A stretch of 64,000 nucleotides of DNA from Oscillatoria sp. FACHB-1406 (GTDB lineage: Bacteria; Cyanobacteriota; Cyanobacteriia; Cyanobacteriales; Spirulinaceae), in contig NZ_JACJSM010000024.1 of the NCBI RefSeq assembly GCF_014698145.1, positions 1 to 64,000 of the forward strand, written 5' to 3'. Position 1 is the first letter of the stretch, and each line of letters begins with the position of its first letter. The notes under the pieces are model-generated. The model made no database searches. It was given only the letters and a program-made list of their open reading frames with translations, and was not told the origin of the DNA. This document shows, piece after piece, positions 10,598-17,888 of this stretch. A program made the translations under genes and the position numbers.

Positions 10598-10670
10598 TGG
10601 AGGATAGGGAACTCGAATCCCTGACCTCTGCGGTGCGATCGCAGCGCTCTACCAACTGAGCTAATCCCCC
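10598..10670 (-). tRNA. tRNA-Ala (anticodon CGC)
   Basis: A 73-nt cloverleaf on the minus strand. The acceptor GGGGGAU pairs with AUCCUCC and includes the G3-U70 wobble that identifies alanine tRNAs. The D arm is GCTC...GAGC. The anticodon stem CTGCG/CGCAG holds loop ATCGCAC with anticodon CGC. The variable loop is AGGTC and the T arm AGGGA-TTCGAGT-CCCTA, with discriminator A. CCA is not encoded. The anticodon arm contains the HIP1 octamer GCGATCGC, so HIP1 covers the anticodon. It lies 53 bp downstream of the HAD gene on the same strand. Confidence 0.95.
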
Positions 10671-10723
10671 AGGCTCCGAACCGAGTACCGATTCAAAAAG
10701 TCCAGCATCCTCTATTTTAGCAC

Positions 10724-11431
10724 TTATATTGCCCCAGAGCGAGCAAATACGTCTTGGATGCGATCGAGTTCGAGATCGGCTAGGGAATCGATCGTCCAAT
10801 TGCTGCACCGTTGCAGCATATGAAACGGGTAAGTATTGGCAATGCCTACCGCTTGCATTCCGGCGCTTTTTGCGGCTTGCAGTCCGGCGAAGGTATCTTC
10901 AATCGCCAAGCAATTTGCCGGTTCGAGGGCGAGGGCGGGAAAAGCGCGGTTGAGGCGTTCGACGGCGAGGAGATAGCCGTAAGGATCGGGTTTGCTGCGC
11001 TTAATTTCGTCGCCGCCGACAATGATGCTAAAGTAAGAAGCTAGACCGGCGCGATCGAGTACCCAAGCGGCTTCGGAGCGAACTGCACCCGTCACTAAAC
11101 CGATCTTTAACCCCGCTTGTTGCAATTGTTGGAGGCAGTCGGCGACGGGATAAATCGGCAGCGTTTCCAGGCTTTCGAGGCGCTGCCGATATAATGAGGT
11201 TTTGAGGTCGATCAGGCGTTTGAGGGTTTTATCGTCGGCAACGCGCCCTTGTAAGGCAAGGAGATTGGTCAAGCAGGCGCGATCGCTCTGACCCAAGCAG
11301 GATTCTCTATAATTGCGGGGCAGAATGCGTAAATTTTCCCCCAACAAGATTTCACTAATTAACTCCGCGTGAATGGCTTCGTCATTAATAATGACCCCAT
11401 TGAAATCAAATAAAACCGCTTTTAAAGTCAT
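10724..11431 (-). CDS. HAD-superfamily hydrolase (beta-phosphoglucomutase-like)
   Basis: A 235-residue protein if started at the ATG at 11431 (MTLKAVLFDF). An in-frame extension to 11458 would overlap the upstream gene. Motif I is DFNGVI: the nucleophilic Asp is present, but the usual second Asp (DxD) is Asn. Motif II is LVTGA, motif III the Lys in KRSKPDPYGY, and motif IV AIEDTFAGLQAAKSAGM. The cap is helical, as in the CbbY/beta-PGM group. The DxN variant occurs in a cyanobacterial subgroup and may change catalysis. It is likely co-transcribed with the methyltransferase upstream (gap 13 bp). Confidence 0.85.
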   Translation of the reverse strand: MTLKAVLFDFNGVIINDEAIHAELISEILLGENLRILPRNYRESCLGQSDRACLTNLLALQGRVADDKTLKRLIDLKTSLYRQRLESLETLPIYPVADCLQQLQQAGLKIGLVTGAVRSEAAWVLDRAGLASYFSIIVGGDEIKRSKPDPYGYLLAVERLNRAFPALALEPANCLAIEDTFAGLQAAKSAGMQAVGIANTYPFHMLQRCSNWTIDSLADLELDRIQDVFARSGAI

Positions 11432-11444
11432 TCCAGATCGCTGC

Positions 11445-12347
11445 TTATGCAGGCGCAAAACCTTCTATTGCTTCGGGAAACGCATCGCCGATCGTTGAAA
11501 AAGTCGTCCTTGCGAGGGGCTTGATTCCCCGCGAGGCTTGATGAACTAACCAGATATCTTGGGTTTGTACGGCTTCAAATCCGATCGCGCCCATCCAAGC
11601 ATCGACACTTCCCCGAGCGTATTCTTTAATATACGGTTCCTCGAAAACATTTGTCAGCCAATCGCTATGACGCAATAGCTTTTGGTTGCCATCGAGAATC
11701 AACACTTGTCCGTTCGGTTTCAGCAGTCGGAATGCTTCTCGTAAAATCTCACGAGAGATGCGTTCTGGGGTTTCGTGGAAAAGTAAGGAGGCGGTGACGA
11801 GATCGAAGGACGCATCGGCAAATCCGGTGGCTTCAGCGAGTCCGTGCTGCCAGTGGATTTTTGAACCGGCGACGGCAGCTTTATGGGCTGCCATAACCAG
11901 CATATAGGGCGATAAGTCCAATCCGATAATTTCAGCGCGGGGGAAGGCTTTTTCGAGTAGGAGAGTGGTAGAACCCGTACCGCAACCGAGATCGAGAATG
12001 CGTCGGGGTTCGCCGCCGATGCTGTTAATCGCGTCTTGGCGAATCCAGGTTTCGTTAGGGGGCAGTGCGTACTGAGTGATGGGATCGTAAGATACCGCAG
12101 CACCGGAATTTAAGTAACCGCCTTCGATACCGTGGAAGTTTTGGGAGCGATAATATTCAGGATAGGTGAGGTTGGGTTGACAGAAGCGATCGCTCTCGGC
12201 TTCCCAGTCTTTACTCTGGTAGAATCGCCGCAATTCTTCTTGGTCGAGGAAGGAGAGGACAATAGGCTTAAGAAAGCTTTCCCACAGGGTATCTTTACGA
12301 ACGGGCATAGCGTGCGATCGGGTAAAAGAATTTACATCTTTAAGCAT
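11445..12347 (-). CDS. Class I SAM-dependent methyltransferase
   Basis: The frame encodes 300 aa. The ATG at 12308 (MPVRKDTLWESF) may be the true start. Motif I is ILDLGCGTGSTTLLLEKAFP, strand 2 ends IIGLDLSPYML, and FDLVTASLLFHETP with ILREAFRLLKPNGQVLILDG are the later motifs of the UbiE/Methyltransf_25-type fold. An N-terminal extension of about 100 residues (EYYRSQNFHGIEGGYLN) precedes the fold. It is the upstream gene of a two-gene unit with the HAD hydrolase. The substrate is unknown. Confidence 0.85.
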   Translation of the reverse strand: MLKDVNSFTRSHAMPVRKDTLWESFLKPIVLSFLDQEELRRFYQSKDWEAESDRFCQPNLTYPEYYRSQNFHGIEGGYLNSGAAVSYDPITQYALPPNETWIRQDAINSIGGEPRRILDLGCGTGSTTLLLEKAFPRAEIIGLDLSPYMLVMAAHKAAVAGSKIHWQHGLAEATGFADASFDLVTASLLFHETPERISREILREAFRLLKPNGQVLILDGNQKLLRHSDWLTNVFEEPYIKEYARGSVDAWMGAIGFEAVQTQDIWLVHQASRGIKPLARTTFSTIGDAFPEAIEGFAPA

Positions 12348-12640
12348 TTTAGTTTTTCACGAGCTACAGCGCCACCTCAAGAGACGGTTAATGTTAGATA
12401 AGCTTGACAAAAAGCTTAAGTTGCGCATTGCTCGGCTAAGAGGATTTCAGGGGGAGGGTAGGCATTGCCGTTTGCGGCTGACTGCCGTTGAAATGTCCCA
12501 AATTTAGCGATCGCTAAGAACTAAAAAGTGTTTACTCTAACAGTAGAGTTTCACGCTTCTGAAGTGTTGCGCTCTAACGGTTCGCAGTTCGTTCATCAGT
12601 AACAACGCATCTCTATTCGCAGTATTTTTGATAAGTCGCT

Positions 12641-12916
12641 ATGTTCAGAAAGGTTCTTTTTGCCGTGATGGGCTTAGCCCTCGCCCTACTCCTCAATTCG
12701 CTGCTGTTAACGCCTGCGGATGCTGCGGTTCCCGTTGCGGATGTTTACAATTGGGGTTACGCCAATCTCGGCAGCAATCAACGGGTTTGCCAGAAGATAG
12801 CCTTTCAGCCCCAAATGCAAGCTTCTTCCACCTCTTCCGGGCAGCAACCCGTGCAAATTCGTTCCGAAGTTGTCGATAATCGCTACTGCGCCCATCTTCC
12901 CAAGGTTAGCCGTTAG
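12641..12916 (+). CDS. Small secreted protein, function unknown
   Basis: A 91-residue protein with a clear Sec signal peptide: MFRK, then a hydrophobic core VLFAVMGLALALLLNSLLL and a probable cleavage after PADAA. The mature part is about 60 residues, Gln/Ser-rich, with two cysteines (RVCQK and RYCAH) that could form a disulfide. No family is recognised. It stands alone, with the convergent xisH/xisI pair downstream. Confidence 0.6.
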   Translation: MFRKVLFAVMGLALALLLNSLLLTPADAAVPVADVYNWGYANLGSNQRVCQKIAFQPQMQASSTSSGQQPVQIRSEVVDNRYCAHLPKVSR

Positions 12917-12956
12917 CGCGTCGCTGTACAAAAATCGGGGTTTCTGGAGATGTCTA

Positions 12957-13292
12957 TTAGCTAATGCCGTAACCCGTATGTTGGCGCATATAAGGCGGAT
13001 GAAAAGCTAAAATAATGTTCTCTTTAGGAACCCCTGCCGCTACGAGTTCATCGGTAATCCCATCTTCAATTCCATCGCGGTGAATCCAAATTTTACCCTC
13101 AATAATTTCGACATGGACGACACAACCATGAATGCGGCGATCTCCATCCCACCCGGCATTCATAAGGACGAAATTATTGCGATCGCGGTCTACAATAAAT
13201 TTGCTCTCTATTTCGCCATGTCCGAAGGGAATGCGATGATGGGCTTCTAGGATTTTATAAAGAATGTTTCGATATTCTTCTACTCTATCCAT
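12957..13292 (-). CDS. xisI: XisI family protein
   Basis: A 111-residue protein matching the XisI family: MDRVEEYRNILYKILEAHH, then IWIHRDGIEDGITDELVAAGVPKENIILAFHPPYMRQHTGY. It was first described as a factor controlling excision of the nitrogenase fdxN element in heterocystous cyanobacteria, but homologues are common where no such element exists, as here. Its ATG overlaps the end of xisH by 13 bp, so the two are translationally coupled. The real role is unknown; a toxin-antitoxin or nuclease/immunity-like function is only a hypothesis. Confidence 0.92.
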   Translation of the reverse strand: MDRVEEYRNILYKILEAHHRIPFGHGEIESKFIVDRDRNNFVLMNAGWDGDRRIHGCVVHVEIIEGKIWIHRDGIEDGITDELVAAGVPKENIILAFHPPYMRQHTGYGIS

Positions 13293-13693
13293 TCTGCAAC
13301 CTCTGCGGTTTTGGCGTTAAATGTAATTAATTTTAAGTGTTGCTCCTCAATCACCATTTGTGCAATTTCTTCTTGAAAAAAATCGAGATAAACTTCAGCA
13401 GGAATTGCCAAATAGAGAACGCGATCGGGTTGAGAACGTTTGAGACCATCTCTGTACAAAATATATTGACCTAGGGCATTTTCTAAGTCATTAACAGGAG
13501 AGGGGTTCAAAAAGCTCTTGACTTCAACTGCAATTTTACGTCCCTCTCGTTCGGCAACGATGAACTTTTCTGCACTGAAATCGATGTATACCGAACGAGA
13601 GCCAATTGTCAATCGAAATAATTCATCTGTAATTGTCCATCCATCTTTTTCTAAAGCCTTTTTAACCGTGTCGTGGTAGACATCTTTAGCCAT
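13280..13693 (-). CDS. xisH: XisH family protein (PD-(D/E)XK nuclease-like)
   Basis: A 137-residue protein with the typical XisH start MAKDVYHDTVKKALEKDGWTI. The core YIDFSAEKFIVAEREGRKIAVEVKSF has an Asp and an E-x-K arranged as in the PD-(D/E)XK nuclease clan, where Pfam places XisH. NDLENALGQYILYRDGL is also conserved in the family. It is encoded immediately upstream of xisI. No neighbouring nif genes or excisable element are seen, so an excision role here is unlikely. Confidence 0.93.
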   Translation of the reverse strand: MAKDVYHDTVKKALEKDGWTITDELFRLTIGSRSVYIDFSAEKFIVAEREGRKIAVEVKSFLNPSPVNDLENALGQYILYRDGLKRSQPDRVLYLAIPAEVYLDFFQEEIAQMVIEEQHLKLITFNAKTAEVAEWIE

Positions 13694-13761
13694 TATCTCG
13701 ATTTCAACGTCGCCCTTTACAATTAAAGCTCGAAAATCCCCGACTGAAACGCTCGCGATCG

Positions 13762-16700
13762 CTATCGCGTTTTAACTTCGCCATTCTCCTCGCGCGCCGC
13801 CCGTTCTTCCTGCTGTTGGCGATCGCCTAATTTCCGCCCCAGCCAATGTACGAAGTTATCGATGTAAGTAAACAGTACCGGAACCACAATCAACGTTAAC
13901 AGGGTTGAGGTACTAAACCCACCAATCACCGCAATTGCCATCGGCGATCGCACTTCGCCATCCGCGCCGATTTCCAAAGCAATGGGAACCATCCCCGCAA
14001 CGGTAGAAAGAGAAGTCATTAGAATCGGGCGCAAACGCGAAACGCCTGCCTGTACCACTGCCTTAAACTGCGGCATTCCTTCCTGTTCGGCGGCGAGGGC
14101 AAAATCCACGAGTAAAATCGCGTTTTTCGTCACCAATCCCATCAATAAAACGATGCCAATTAAGGCAAATAACGCGAGTTCTTTTTGCGCCACCATTAGC
14201 CCCAATAATGCCCCGCCCACCGATAGCGGTAACGCCGACAAAATCGCCAAAGGATAGAGGAAATTGTTGTAGAGTAGCACGAGGATTGCATAGATTGAGA
14301 TAATCGCAAATCCTAACGCCGTTCCGAAGCGGGTGAAAACATCGCGCATGATCTTCGCATCGCCCGCCGACTCCTCAGAAACATCCGCTGGGAGGGATTT
14401 CATCGCCGGAAGCGCGCGAATTTGACTCATTGCGCTGCCCAGGGAGAGTCCGTCGAGGTTGCCTTCTAAGGTGACTTGGCGGCTGCGGTTGAAGCGTTTA
14501 ATTTCAGCGGGACCGCTGCCCAAACGGATATCTGCGACGGCGCTAATGGGAACGAGGCTACCGTTCGCGCCGGGAACGCGCAAGTTTTCCAGCGTTTCCA
14601 GTTTTTCCCGTTCGTTCGTAGCGATTTTGATGCGAATTGGGATTTGGCGATCGCTCAAATTAAACTTGGCGAGGTTCGAGTCGCTATCGCCGATGAGGGC
14701 AAGGGAAGCTGTCCGCGCGATCGCTTGTACCGATACGCCTAAATCTGCCGCCCGTTGTGGATCCGGCGTAATCACGATTTCCGGTTTCACCAAACTCAAA
14801 CTCGAACTGACTTCGACTAAGCCAGGAATTTCCCGCATTTGTTTTTCCAACGCATCGGAGGTTTGACGCAAAGATTCCGGGTTCTCGCCTTTAAGGACGA
14901 GGGTAACATCTTTGGCGCTACCCCCGCCGCCGCCGCTGCGAAAGGCAAGACGCGCGCCGGGAATGCTGGCAAACTCCGTTCGCATCTGCTTTTCAAACTC
15001 GCGCTGATGGATGCGTTGTTCTTTAGGAACGAGGTTAACGAATACCGAAGCCGCATTGACGCTGGTCGCGCGGGCAAGGACGCGATCGACGGCTGGATTG
15101 GCTTGCAGCTTGCGATTGAGTTCCTGCATCACTTCCGTTGTTTCGTCCAACGTCGATCCCGGGGGTAATTCCACCATTACCGTACTCACGCCCGTATCGC
15201 CGGAATTAAATAACCCTTTCGGGATAAAAGGGATCAGTTGCAAACTGCCGATAAAAAACGCGATCGCGATTAACAACGTTACAATCCGATGCCGCAAAGC
15301 CCAAGTTAAAACAGTACGATACGGCCCAGACCTGCGAATATGCGAATGCTGGTAACTCGTGGCAAACTCTTCTTCCCCGCGATTCTGTGCTTCCTTCTTC
15401 GGTTTCAACCAATAGGCACTCAACATCGGCGTAACTGTCGTCGCCACCAAGGTTGAAAACATCGTCGAAACGGCCACCGTTACTCCAAACGGCTGAAAAA
15501 ACTGCCCCGGAACGCCGCCCATAAACGCCACCGGCAGAAATACCGCCACAATCGTCGCCGTTGTCGCCACTACTGCTAAGCCAATCTCGCGCGCCGCATC
15601 CCACGCCGCCCGATAAGGACTCTTACCCATTTGCGCGTGTTGGTCGATATTTTCCACCATACAAATCGCGTCGTCCACCAAATTCCCAATCGCTAACGCC
15701 AAACCCAACAGCGTCATCCCATTGAGGGTATAGCCCAACGTCTTCATCACCAGAAAGGTAGGAATCATCGACAGCGGAAGCGCTAAGGCGGTAATCAACG
15801 TTACGCGCCATTCCAACAAAAAGACACCGACAACAATGACAGTTAAAAGACAGCCAATCCAAATTGAATCAATAGTTGCTTTATACGTCTCGCGAATCGC
15901 CGTCGCGCGGGTAAAGGTTAACTCCAACTTCACATCCTGCGGTAGTGTCTTCTTCAACTCCTCCACCGCCGCCGTTACGCCATCCGCCACCGTCACCAAA
16001 GTGCTGCCCTGACTCCGCAATACCGAAAAACCCACCACCGGCTTACCGTTCAAAAAAGCGGCCTGACGCGCATCTGCCGAACCATCCTCAACTTTCCCCA
16101 AACTGGTGAGGGGAACCGTATCGCCGTTCGGTAACTTAATTAAATACCCCTGCAAATCCTCGAGGGTTTTCGCGCTACCCAAGGTTCGCACATTCTGTTC
16201 GCTGCCCCCAATTTCCGCCCGTCCGCCGGGAAGGTTAACGTTGAAGGCGCGAATTTGGTCGTTGACTTGGGTTGCCGTAATCCCGTAGGCTTGGAGGCGC
16301 GCCGGATCGAGATCGACACGAATTTCTCGGTCAACGCCGCCGACTCGTTCGACTTGGGCAACGCCTTTAACGGTGAGGAGGGAACGCGCGATCGTGCGAT
16401 CGACTAAATCGCTTAATTCTTCGAGCGATCGCTTCTCGCTTTGTACCGCATAAGTCATAATTGAACCCGATGCAAATTCGAGGCGTTGAACGATGGGTTC
16501 GTTAATATCTTGGGGCAGAGAAGTGCGAATTTGACTGATTGAATTCCGCACGTCGTTTGTCGCTTCGTTGCTATCCGTTCCTAGGGTAAAATTAATAACG
16601 GTAGTCGAGCGTCCGTCGCTGACAGTTGAAGAAATATCTTCAATATTTCCCAGTCCGGCAACGGCATCTTCAACCTTTTTCGTGACTTGAGTTTCGAGTT

Positions 16701-16878
16701 CTTGCGGCCCCGCACCGGGTTGCGCGATCGTCACCTGAACCGCAGAAATATCGATGTTAGGCTGCTGATCGATTCCCATCGAACGGAAGGAAAAGAAACC
16801 GACGATGCTGAGAATCAGGAATAAGACAATCGTGGGGACGGGGTTTTTAATCGACCAGGAGGAAACGTGGAAGGACAT
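13762..16878 (-). CDS. RND efflux pump inner-membrane subunit (AcrB/HAE1-like)
   Basis: A full-length (1038 aa) resistance-nodulation-division transporter with the usual duplicated 12-helix layout: an N-terminal helix (VPTIVLFLILSIVGFFSF), a large periplasmic porter loop, helices 2-6, the second loop and helices 8-12. The proton-relay acidic pair is visible in TM4 (GNLVDDAICMVENI). The substrate is unknown; hydrophobic drugs or lipids are typical of HAE1 members. The matching adaptor gene is at 17889-19352 on the same strand, with an unrelated opposite-strand toxin-antitoxin pair between them. Confidence 0.93.
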   Translation of the reverse strand: MSFHVSSWSIKNPVPTIVLFLILSIVGFFSFRSMGIDQQPNIDISAVQVTIAQPGAGPQELETQVTKKVEDAVAGLGNIEDISSTVSDGRSTTVINFTLGTDSNEATNDVRNSISQIRTSLPQDINEPIVQRLEFASGSIMTYAVQSEKRSLEELSDLVDRTIARSLLTVKGVAQVERVGGVDREIRVDLDPARLQAYGITATQVNDQIRAFNVNLPGGRAEIGGSEQNVRTLGSAKTLEDLQGYLIKLPNGDTVPLTSLGKVEDGSADARQAAFLNGKPVVGFSVLRSQGSTLVTVADGVTAAVEELKKTLPQDVKLELTFTRATAIRETYKATIDSIWIGCLLTVIVVGVFLLEWRVTLITALALPLSMIPTFLVMKTLGYTLNGMTLLGLALAIGNLVDDAICMVENIDQHAQMGKSPYRAAWDAAREIGLAVVATTATIVAVFLPVAFMGGVPGQFFQPFGVTVAVSTMFSTLVATTVTPMLSAYWLKPKKEAQNRGEEEFATSYQHSHIRRSGPYRTVLTWALRHRIVTLLIAIAFFIGSLQLIPFIPKGLFNSGDTGVSTVMVELPPGSTLDETTEVMQELNRKLQANPAVDRVLARATSVNAASVFVNLVPKEQRIHQREFEKQMRTEFASIPGARLAFRSGGGGGSAKDVTLVLKGENPESLRQTSDALEKQMREIPGLVEVSSSLSLVKPEIVITPDPQRAADLGVSVQAIARTASLALIGDSDSNLAKFNLSDRQIPIRIKIATNEREKLETLENLRVPGANGSLVPISAVADIRLGSGPAEIKRFNRSRQVTLEGNLDGLSLGSAMSQIRALPAMKSLPADVSEESAGDAKIMRDVFTRFGTALGFAIISIYAILVLLYNNFLYPLAILSALPLSVGGALLGLMVAQKELALFALIGIVLLMGLVTKNAILLVDFALAAEQEGMPQFKAVVQAGVSRLRPILMTSLSTVAGMVPIALEIGADGEVRSPMAIAVIGGFSTSTLLTLIVVPVLFTYIDNFVHWLGRKLGDRQQQEERAAREENGEVKTR

Positions 16879-17033
16879 GGGGAGGGGTTGCGGTAGGGCA
16901 GACTCGAGGTTGTCAGATTTTCTTAATAATACTTAAAATTGAGGGCGACTGGCGATGTAATAGCGCAGTTCTGGATGAGCGCATTTTACCCAAAAAGTCA
17001 AGCTTCGCCGTAACTTAACCCTCGCAAAGACGA

Positions 17034-17414
17034 ATGGTCATTCACCCTACATTTACTAATGATGCCGAAAAAGCCAAGTTAATTGAGATGACGAAAGATG
17101 CGATAGTCGTTGCGCCAGCTTCAATTGATTGGGAAGTTGGTAATGCTTTTTCAGCGATGCTTAAACGTTCGCGCATCGATCTGCAACAAGCTATTGAAGC
17201 CATAGAGGTTTATCAAGAAATTCCGTTGGAGATCGTAGAGATTGACTTAAAAGAGGCAGTCCGATTAGCAGCAAAGTTTAATATTTATGCTTATGATGCG
17301 TATATCCTTCAATGCGCTATCGAACATCGTTTACCACTAATATCATTAGACAAAAATCTGGTTGAGATTGCTAAACGTGAGGGGATTCAAGTCATTGAGG
17401 TGGAGCCGTCATGA
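17034..17414 (+). CDS. PIN-domain (VapC-like) toxin, N-terminus possibly degraded
   Basis: A 126-residue PIN-like protein. Three of the four expected acidic residues are present: Glu in DWEVGNAF, Asp in YAYDAYILQCAI, and Asp in SLDKNLVE. The usual N-terminal VDASVI/LDTNVI segment with the first catalytic Asp is missing. The reading frame instead starts MVIHPTFTNDAEK, and the in-frame codons before the ATG do not restore it. Ribonuclease activity is therefore doubtful. The gene overlaps the antitoxin gene by 4 bp (ATGA at 17411-17414), giving toxin-first order. The pair lies between the RND pump and its adaptor on the opposite strand. Confidence 0.75.
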   Translation: MVIHPTFTNDAEKAKLIEMTKDAIVVAPASIDWEVGNAFSAMLKRSRIDLQQAIEAIEVYQEIPLEIVEIDLKEAVRLAAKFNIYAYDAYILQCAIEHRLPLISLDKNLVEIAKREGIQVIEVEPS

Positions 17415-17632
17415 TCTACTCTTATTTTCAAGCGCAAGAACGACTTTCATCTTTATTAGAAAGAGCCTTAAGTGAAGGTCAAGTCAAACTCAGATCTCGA
17501 GATGGGCGCGTATTCATTATTCGTCCGGAGCAACCTATTAAATCATCGCCCTTTGAGGTAAGAAGCCTGAAACTTCCCATTAATAAGGCAGATATATTAG
17601 AAGCCATTCGAGAAAGTCGAGCCAGGTTTTAG
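17411..17632 (+). CDS. Antitoxin of a PIN/VapC-type pair
   Basis: A 73-residue small protein, MIYSYFQAQERLSSLLERALSEGQ, followed by a short strand-rich segment RSRDGRVFIIRP and a C-terminal helix ADILEAIRESRARF. The N-terminal pattern is that of small Phd/YefM-like antitoxins. The C-terminal helix would bind the toxin. Translation is coupled to the toxin gene by the ATGA overlap. Confidence 0.75.
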   Translation: MIYSYFQAQERLSSLLERALSEGQVKLRSRDGRVFIIRPEQPIKSSPFEVRSLKLPINKADILEAIRESRARF

Positions 17633-17690
17633 TTTGTGACGGTTTGCTATTAATTGAAAGCGCTAAGTATTTAAGCAAAATAAATTACTA

Positions 17691-17812
17691 ATACCAATTT
17701 AAGATTGCGCTGCCTAGAATCAACCCTCCTAAATTCTCAGGATAATCGGTGCGTTACGCTTCGCTAACACACCCTACTTTTCATTCTATGCAGCTTCATA
17801 TCAATCTGGTAT
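17691..17812. mobile_element. MITE-like repeat, family A copy 1
   Basis: A 122-bp element with short imperfect terminal inverted repeats, ATACCAATTT at the left and ATCTGGTAT at the right. It is closely similar along its length to 35912-36032, including CTGCCTAGAAT / TTGCCTAGAA, CAGGATAA, the palindromic GTGCGTTACGC...GCTAACACACC core, and CTTTTCATTCTATGCAGC. It has no coding capacity. It sits between the antitoxin gene and the convergent RND adaptor gene. Confidence 0.75.
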
Positions 17813-17888
17813 AACTTGCAAATCCTGAAACCCTTGAATTTCCTAGCTTTTGGCTTATGGCGATGTGTAAATAATTTTGCCTGAGTGC

